Source of the DNA: JAFKFH01 sp017307375 | GTDB taxonomy: Bacteria; Pseudomonadota; Alphaproteobacteria; Ferrovibrionales; Ferrovibrionaceae | Reading direction: 5' to 3' | Assembly (NCBI GenBank): GCA_965229335.1 | Contig: OZ245874.1 | Span: forward strand, 4,526,001-4,590,000 | DNA length: 64,000 nucleotides | Part shown: piece by piece, positions 60,183-64,000 of the stretch | How positions within the stretch are numbered: the stretch's first letter is position 1 | Layout: every line of letters begins with the position of its first letter | Translations under genes and position numbers: made by a program | The notes under the pieces: model-generated | Told to the model about the DNA's origin: nothing | The model's input: only the letters and a program-made list of their open reading frames with translations | Databases searched by the model: none

Positions 60183-60298
60183 CGGTTGATCCAAATTTTT
60201 CTAATGGCTCGCCCGATTTATCGTCGTTTGTCAAGGACCTGGACCGGCGGCAGTCTGCGGCTCGCGACGAGATCGCCGAACAGGATCTGAGGAACGAC
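60183..60298. promoter_or_regulatory. Divergent control region of the AmpR-like and beta-lactamase genes
   Basis: 116 bases with an A/T-rich block CCAAATTTTTCTAATGG (60191-60207), the probable LysR-type site. TTGTCA near 60228 could be the bla -35, with only a weak -10 17 bases on, as expected for an activator-dependent promoter. Confidence 0.4.
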
Positions 60299-61195
60299 AT
60301 GACGATGAACCGACGTGGGCTGCTGATCGCAGCCGCGACCATGACGACTGTGCCCGCGCTGACCGCAACCTTCGACCGGCAGGCGCGGGCCGCGGCCGGC
60401 TGGCCCGCCAAGCTGCCCCAGGCCTTCGCCAGGATCGAGAAGGAGTCGCAGGGGCGCCTCGGCATCTATGTGCTCGACACCGGCGACGGCGCGGCAGCCG
60501 GCCTGCGGGCGGGCGAGCGCTTCCCGATGTGTTCGACCTTCAAGCTGGTGCTGGCCGCCCGGATCCTGGCCCGCGTCGACCAGCGCAAGGAACAACTGGA
60601 TCGGCGGCTGCCGGTCGCCAAGTCGGACATCGTGTCGCATTCGCCGGCGGTCGAGAAACGGGTCGGCGGCGACATCTCGATCCGCGAACTGTGCGAGGCC
60701 ACCGTCACCTTGAGCGACAATGCGGCGGCAAACCTGTTGCTCGAGACGTTCGGCGGGCCGCCGGCGATGACCGAGTATGCCCGGTCGATCGGCGACGCGA
60801 CCTTCCGCCTGGACCGCATGGAAACGATGATGTCCGAGGCAAAGCCGGGCGACGTCCGCGACACGACCTCGCCGCAGGCGATGGCCCAGACCCTGCGCCG
60901 GCTGGCGCTGGGCGACGCCCTGATGCCGGCATCGCGGAGCCAACTGGTCGCCTGGCTCAAGGCCAACAAGACCGGCGACACCCGGATCCGTGCCGGCCTG
61001 CCGAAGGACTGGATCGTCGGCGACAAGACCGGCGCCGGCGGCCACGGCACCAACAACGATGTCGCGATCTTCTGGCCGAAGGACCGGGCGCCGGTGATCC
61101 TGTCGGTCTACCTGAACGGCAGCAAGCTGCCGGCGGACAAGCGCGACGGCATCATCGCCGCCATCGCCGCCGAGGTTGCCCGGGCAATAGGCTGA
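60299..61195 (+). CDS. bla: Class A beta-lactamase
   Basis: 298 residues, periplasmic serine beta-lactamase. The N-terminus NRRGLLIAAATMTTVPALTA looks like a Tat signal. Catalytic motifs: STFK (Ser79, Lys82; Ambler 70-73), SDN (Ser139; Ambler 130-132) and KTG (Lys243; Ambler 234-236) in VGDKTGAGGHGTNND. The omega-loop reads RLDRMETMMSEAKPGDVRDTT: Glu175 (Ambler 166) is kept, but Ambler 170, normally Asn, is Ser179. Ambler 69 is Cys, as in some carbapenemases, without the partner Cys238. TGAGGAACGAC precedes the ATG. Hydrolytic spectrum cannot be judged from sequence alone. Confidence 0.93.
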   Translation: MTMNRRGLLIAAATMTTVPALTATFDRQARAAAGWPAKLPQAFARIEKESQGRLGIYVLDTGDGAAAGLRAGERFPMCSTFKLVLAARILARVDQRKEQLDRRLPVAKSDIVSHSPAVEKRVGGDISIRELCEATVTLSDNAAANLLLETFGGPPAMTEYARSIGDATFRLDRMETMMSEAKPGDVRDTTSPQAMAQTLRRLALGDALMPASRSQLVAWLKANKTGDTRIRAGLPKDWIVGDKTGAGGHGTNNDVAIFWPKDRAPVILSVYLNGSKLPADKRDGIIAAIAAEVARAIG

Positions 61196-61210
61196 CAGCC
61201 TTCGCTTGAC

Positions 61211-61234
61211 CTCGGCGCGGCAGCGCCGCGCGAG
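61211..61234. terminator. GC-rich hairpin between convergent bla and DedA genes
   Basis: CTC-g-GCGCGGC, loop AGC, GCCGCGC-GAG: ten pairs with one bulged G, 16 bases after the bla stop. No T-run follows on either strand. Confidence 0.45.
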
Positions 61235-61262
61235 CCATCTCCGAGCCTGCCCGAACCGGCCC

Positions 61263-61922
61263 TTACCCCTGGGGCTCGGCCGGCTCGATCTCGCGCGGCG
61301 CGACCGGCTTCAGCTTGTCGGCGGCGGTCGCGGCGGCGTTGCTTTCGGCCACGCGCTGCTTGGTCTGGCGATGGACGAACCACATGATCGCAAAGACCAG
61401 GACGAAGACGCCGAGCATCACCAGCAGGAAGTTTTCCGCGACCGACGAGACGGCGCGGCCCAGCAGGTAACCGGCCGAGGCGAACGAGATCGCCCAGATG
61501 CCGGCGGCTATGAAGTTGAGCACGGCAAAGCGCGGCCAGGAGAGCCCGGACATCCCCATGGCGAAGGACGAGAAGTTGCGCACGCCATAGATGAAGCGGA
61601 AACTGAGGATGAAACCGACGTGGTATTTCGTCAGCAGCCGCAGCGCCGTATCGACGCCACCCTGCCAGCGCGGGAAACGGGCCAGCAGGCGGGCCCCCCA
61701 ACGGCGGCCGATGTAGAAATAGCACTGGTCGCCGCAGAACGAACCGAGCCAGGCGGCGGCGATCAGGAAAGGCAGGTGCAGGAGACCCTGGCTTGCCGCC
61801 GCGCCGGCGAAGATGACGAAGGTCTCGCCTTCGAGGAACGCCCATATGAACGTGATCGGATAGAACCATTCGCCGTGGTTTTGGATCACCTGGTAGATGT
61901 CGAACGATGCGATCGCGTCCAC
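61263..61922 (-). CDS. DedA family membrane protein
   Basis: 219 residues of the VTT/DedA family, now linked to lipid-carrier flipping in some members. Landmarks are FIWAFLEGETFVIFAGAAASQG, AAWLGSFCGDQCYFYIGRRWG, and RFIYGVRNFSSFAMGMSGLSWPRFAVLNFIAAGIWA with the conserved acidic and arginine residues. A charged tail (KLKPVAPREIEPAEPQG) ends it. The start is GTG 61922, as no in-frame ATG precedes the conserved part. It converges with bla. Confidence 0.92.
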   Translation of the reverse strand: MDAIASFDIYQVIQNHGEWFYPITFIWAFLEGETFVIFAGAAASQGLLHLPFLIAAAWLGSFCGDQCYFYIGRRWGARLLARFPRWQGGVDTALRLLTKYHVGFILSFRFIYGVRNFSSFAMGMSGLSWPRFAVLNFIAAGIWAISFASAGYLLGRAVSSVAENFLLVMLGVFVLVFAIMWFVHRQTKQRVAESNAAATAADKLKPVAPREIEPAEPQG

Positions 61923-62065
61923 GGTCCTGGCGTCTCCCTGGGGGCGGCGGTGGCCCCTTCTATCATGACCGCCCGCCGCTGGCGAGGCGACGAAGGGTCA
62001 TTTCTCGTGAAGTAATTGTAACCACCCGCTGCAGGAGGCGCGTCCACCCGATCTGCGCGGCGGGC

Positions 62066-62096
62066 TTCCACCCGCCCCGGTGAGCCTATATATAGG
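62066..62096 (+). promoter_or_regulatory. Putative promoter of aroQ-accB-accC
   Basis: TTCCAC (62066-62071), 17 bases, TATATA (62089-62094). The -10 lies in the palindrome CCTATATATAGG (62085-62096), the most A/T-rich stretch of the 203-base gap. It is 30 bases before the aroQ start. Confidence 0.45.
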
Positions 62097-62125
62097 GGCG
62101 CGCAGCAGCGAACGACAGGTATTAA

Positions 62126-62563
62126 GTGACGAAAGCCATCTACATCCTGAACGGCCCCAATCTGAACATGCTGGGGAAGCGCGAACCGCAGATCTATGGC
62201 ACCACGACGCTCGGCGATGTCGAGGCCTTGTGCCGTCGCGCGGGCGGGCGCCTGGGGCTCGACGTCGTGTTCCGCCAATCGAACCACGAGGGGCAGCTGA
62301 TCGACTGGATCCACGAAGGCCGTGATGCGGCCGCGGGGTTCATCGTCAATGCCGGGGCGCTGACCCACACCTCGATCGGCCTGCTCGATGCCCTCCAGGC
62401 GGCGGAAAAGCCGGTGATCGAAGTGCACCTTTCCAACATCTTCCGGCGAGAGAGCTTTCGCCACCACTCCTATGTCAGCCTGACGGCCCGCGGCGTGATC
62501 TGCGGGCTGGGGGCGAAGGGCTACGAACTGGCGCTCGAAGCGCTGGCCGAGATCCTGGCGTAG
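62126..62563 (+). CDS. aroQ: Type II 3-dehydroquinate dehydratase
   Basis: 145 residues, shikimate pathway: dehydrates 3-dehydroquinate to 3-dehydroshikimate. YILNGPNLNMLGKREPQIYG contains the catalytic loop with Tyr24; FRQSNHEGQLIDWIHEG, NAGALTHTSIGLLDAL (His81) and EVHLSNIFRRESFRHHS (His101) complete the active site. The start is GTG 62126 with AGGT upstream. It is first of the aroQ-accB-accC operon, an order usual in alphaproteobacteria. Confidence 0.96.
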   Translation: MTKAIYILNGPNLNMLGKREPQIYGTTTLGDVEALCRRAGGRLGLDVVFRQSNHEGQLIDWIHEGRDAAAGFIVNAGALTHTSIGLLDALQAAEKPVIEVHLSNIFRRESFRHHSYVSLTARGVICGLGAKGYELALEALAEILA

Positions 62564-62597
62564 TTCGATGCCCACATCCGACGAGAAGGACCGCTCG

Positions 62598-63068
62598 ATG
62601 ACCAAACTGTCCGTCGACAAGAAGCTTATCCGCGACCTCGCGAAGATCCTGCAGGACACCGGCCTGGCCGAGGTTGAATGGAGCGAGGGCGACGTCAAGC
62701 TTCGTGTGTCGCGCGGGGCCATGGCCACCGCCTACGCCGCGCCGATGGCCTATGCCCCGGCCCCGGTCGCCGCCGCGGCACCGGTCGCCGCGCCCGTCGC
62801 CGCGCCAGCGGCCGAGGCGCCGGCCGCAGCCCATCCGGGTACCGTCAAGTCGCCGATGGTCGGCACCGTCTATGTCGCGCCGGAACCGGGCGCCGCCCCG
62901 TTCGTCAAGGTCGGCGACACCGTCAAGGAAGGGCAGACGCTGGTGATCGTCGAGGCGATGAAGACGATGAACCCGATCCCGTCGCCCCGGGCCGGCAAGG
63001 TCACCCGCATCCTCGTCGAGAACCAGCAGCCGGTCGAGTTCGACCAGCCGCTGATGATCGTCGAGTAA
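62598..63068 (+). CDS. accB: Biotin carboxyl carrier protein of acetyl-CoA carboxylase
   Basis: 156 residues. The N-terminal helical part (LIRDLAKILQDTGLAEVEWSEGDVKLRVSR) is followed by an Ala/Pro linker (about 43-80) and a biotinyl domain with EAMKTMN, biotin on Lys122. It carries CO2 between AccC and the carboxyltransferase. ATG 62598 is chosen for AAGGA 8 bases upstream; an ATG at 62568 lacks a ribosome site and would add ten residues. accC starts 13 bases after the stop. Confidence 0.95.
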   Translation: MTKLSVDKKLIRDLAKILQDTGLAEVEWSEGDVKLRVSRGAMATAYAAPMAYAPAPVAAAAPVAAPVAAPAAEAPAAAHPGTVKSPMVGTVYVAPEPGAAPFVKVGDTVKEGQTLVIVEAMKTMNPIPSPRAGKVTRILVENQQPVEFDQPLMIVE

Positions 63069-63081
63069 GGCGGCCATCCCA

Positions 63082-64000
63082 GTGTTCGACAAGGTCCTGA
63101 TCGCCAATCGCGGCGAAATCGCGCTGCGCATCCATCGCGCCTGCAAGGAGATGGGCATCGCGACCGTGGCCGTGCATTCGACGGCCGATTCCGAAGCCAT
63201 GCACGTGCGGCTGGCGGATGAAAGCGTCTGCATCGGCCCACCGCCCTCGCCGCAGAGCTACCTGAACATCCCGGCGCTGATCGCCGCCGCCGAGATCACC
63301 GGCGCCGACGCGATCCATCCGGGCTACGGTTTCCTGTCCGAGAATGCCGGCTTCGCCGACATCGTCACCGCCCACGGCATCACCTTCATCGGCCCCAAGG
63401 CCGACCATATCCGCCTGATGGGCGACAAGATCGCGGCCAAGGCGGCGATGAAGAAGCTGGGCGTGCCGGTGGTGCCCGGTTCGGACGGCGGCGTCACCTC
63501 GGACGACGAGGCGCGCGCGATCGCCAACGCCATGGGCTATCCCGTGCTGATCAAGGCGGCCGCGGGCGGCGGCGGGCGCGGCATGAAGGTCGTGCGGTCG
63601 GATGACGAGCTGGCCTCGGCCTTGAGCCAGGCCCGCACCGAAGCGCGGCTCGCCTTCGGCGACGATGCCGTCTACATCGAGAAGTATCTGGCACGGCCCC
63701 GGCATATCGAGATCCAGGTCATCGCCGACTCCCATGGCAATGTCGTGCATCTCGGCGAACGCGACTGCTCGTTCCAGCGGCGCCACCAGAAGGTGCTGGA
63801 AGAGGCGCCGTCGCCGGCACTGAACGCCGCCGAGCGCGACCAGCTCGGCCGGACGGTGACCTCGGCGCTGAAACAGCTCGGCTATCTCGGTGTCGGCACG
63901 ATCGAATTCCTCTACGAGAACGGCCAGTTCTTCTTCATCGAGATGAACACCCGCCTGCAGGTCGAACATCCGGTGACCGAGGCGATCACCGGCCTCGACC
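63082..64000 (+). CDS. accC: Biotin carboxylase subunit of acetyl-CoA carboxylase (5' part)
   Basis: The first 306 codons are present; the gene continues beyond the right edge. It carboxylates the biotin of AccB using ATP and bicarbonate. FDKVLIANRGEIALRIHRAC opens the biotin carboxylase N-domain, IHPGYGFLSENAGFAD follows, and the ATP-grasp glycine loop is KAAAGGGGRGMKVV. RHIEIQVIADSHGNVVHLGERDCSFQRRHQK and FIEMNTRLQVEHPVTE hold metal and bicarbonate residues. The start is GTG 63082. It is third in the aroQ-accB-accC operon. Confidence 0.95.
   Translation, partial: MFDKVLIANRGEIALRIHRACKEMGIATVAVHSTADSEAMHVRLADESVCIGPPPSPQSYLNIPALIAAAEITGADAIHPGYGFLSENAGFADIVTAHGITFIGPKADHIRLMGDKIAAKAAMKKLGVPVVPGSDGGVTSDDEARAIANAMGYPVLIKAAAGGGGRGMKVVRSDDELASALSQARTEARLAFGDDAVYIEKYLARPRHIEIQVIADSHGNVVHLGERDCSFQRRHQKVLEEAPSPALNAAERDQLGRTVTSALKQLGYLGVGTIEFLYENGQFFFIEMNTRLQVEHPVTEAITGLD

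Noticed and set aside
1..64000. tRNA, rRNA, insertion sequences, integrases, CRISPR arrays
   Set aside because: Scanned by eye for cloverleaf ends, transposase or integrase motifs and regularly spaced repeats; none seen. A tRNAscan or IS search would be needed to exclude them fully.

Overview
The window is a 64 kb, high-GC segment of what looks like an alphaproteobacterial chromosome. The support is direct. A perfect GAAC-N7-GAAC LexA box of the alphaproteobacterial type sits in front of imuA-imuB-dnaE2. RNase E carries the long insertion in its S1 domain usual in this class. The order of housekeeping genes (prfB, mrcA, rne, M48 protease, DsbA-like protein, aroQ-accB-accC) resembles a block conserved in many alphaproteobacteria, here split by accessory genes. 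The species cannot be named from the sequence. No rRNA, tRNA, insertion sequence, prophage or CRISPR array was found.

Layout. 0-3.1 kb: prfB (5' part, with its programmed +1 frameshift) and the class A penicillin-binding protein mrcA, leftward. 3.3-8.3 kb: a four-gene leftward operon of periplasmic iron-linked proteins (imelysin/IrpA, di-haem oxidoreductase, second imelysin, DUF1513) behind a TTGCAATTGCAA palindrome. 8.4-8.9 kb: two tiny paralogous membrane proteins. 9.0-14.3 kb: the SOS mutasome imuA-imuB-dnaE2. 14.8-18.2 kb: rne, after a 503-base leader region. 18.3-25.1 kb: leftward envelope and signalling genes (PagL-like lipid A deacylase, membrane proteins including a 25-residue one, nucleotidyltransferase, aminotransferase, GGDEF-EAL protein, gamma-glutamyltransferase-like lipoprotein). 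25.1-28.8 kb: rightward M48 protease with TPRs, glpK and a DsbA-like protein.

28.9-61.9 kb is largely accessory and catabolic. A leftward set holds an amidohydrolase of the 8-oxoguanine deaminase type, a 1473-residue hybrid histidine kinase and a maleylacetoacetate isomerase. Next is a sulfatase/sugar ABC-transporter operon, divergent from a ROK regulator, a Gfo/Idh/MocA oxidoreductase and a ThuA-like protein. A tyrosine/homogentisate operon (hppD-hmgA-fahA) follows, with a MarR regulator. Then come a flavoprotein, YccF, a TehA-like channel, a YcaQ-like glycosylase and an MgtC/DUF4010 protein. A feruloyl-CoA synthetase, ABC binding protein and MarR operon is next, then AsmA, a second maleylacetoacetate isomerase with its own MarR gene, an AmpR-like/class A beta-lactamase pair and a DedA protein. 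62.1-64 kb: aroQ, accB and the start of accC.

Two themes stand out. The first is aromatic and tyrosine catabolism: hppD, hmgA, fahA and two separate maiA copies together encode 4-hydroxyphenylpyruvate to fumarate plus acetoacetate, and the feruloyl-CoA synthetase feeds hydroxycinnamates in. The second is a probable sulfated-sugar uptake and desulfation locus, with paired operator-like repeats between its divergent promoters. Exact starts were chosen from ribosome-binding sites and overlaps; several genes use GTG or TTG.
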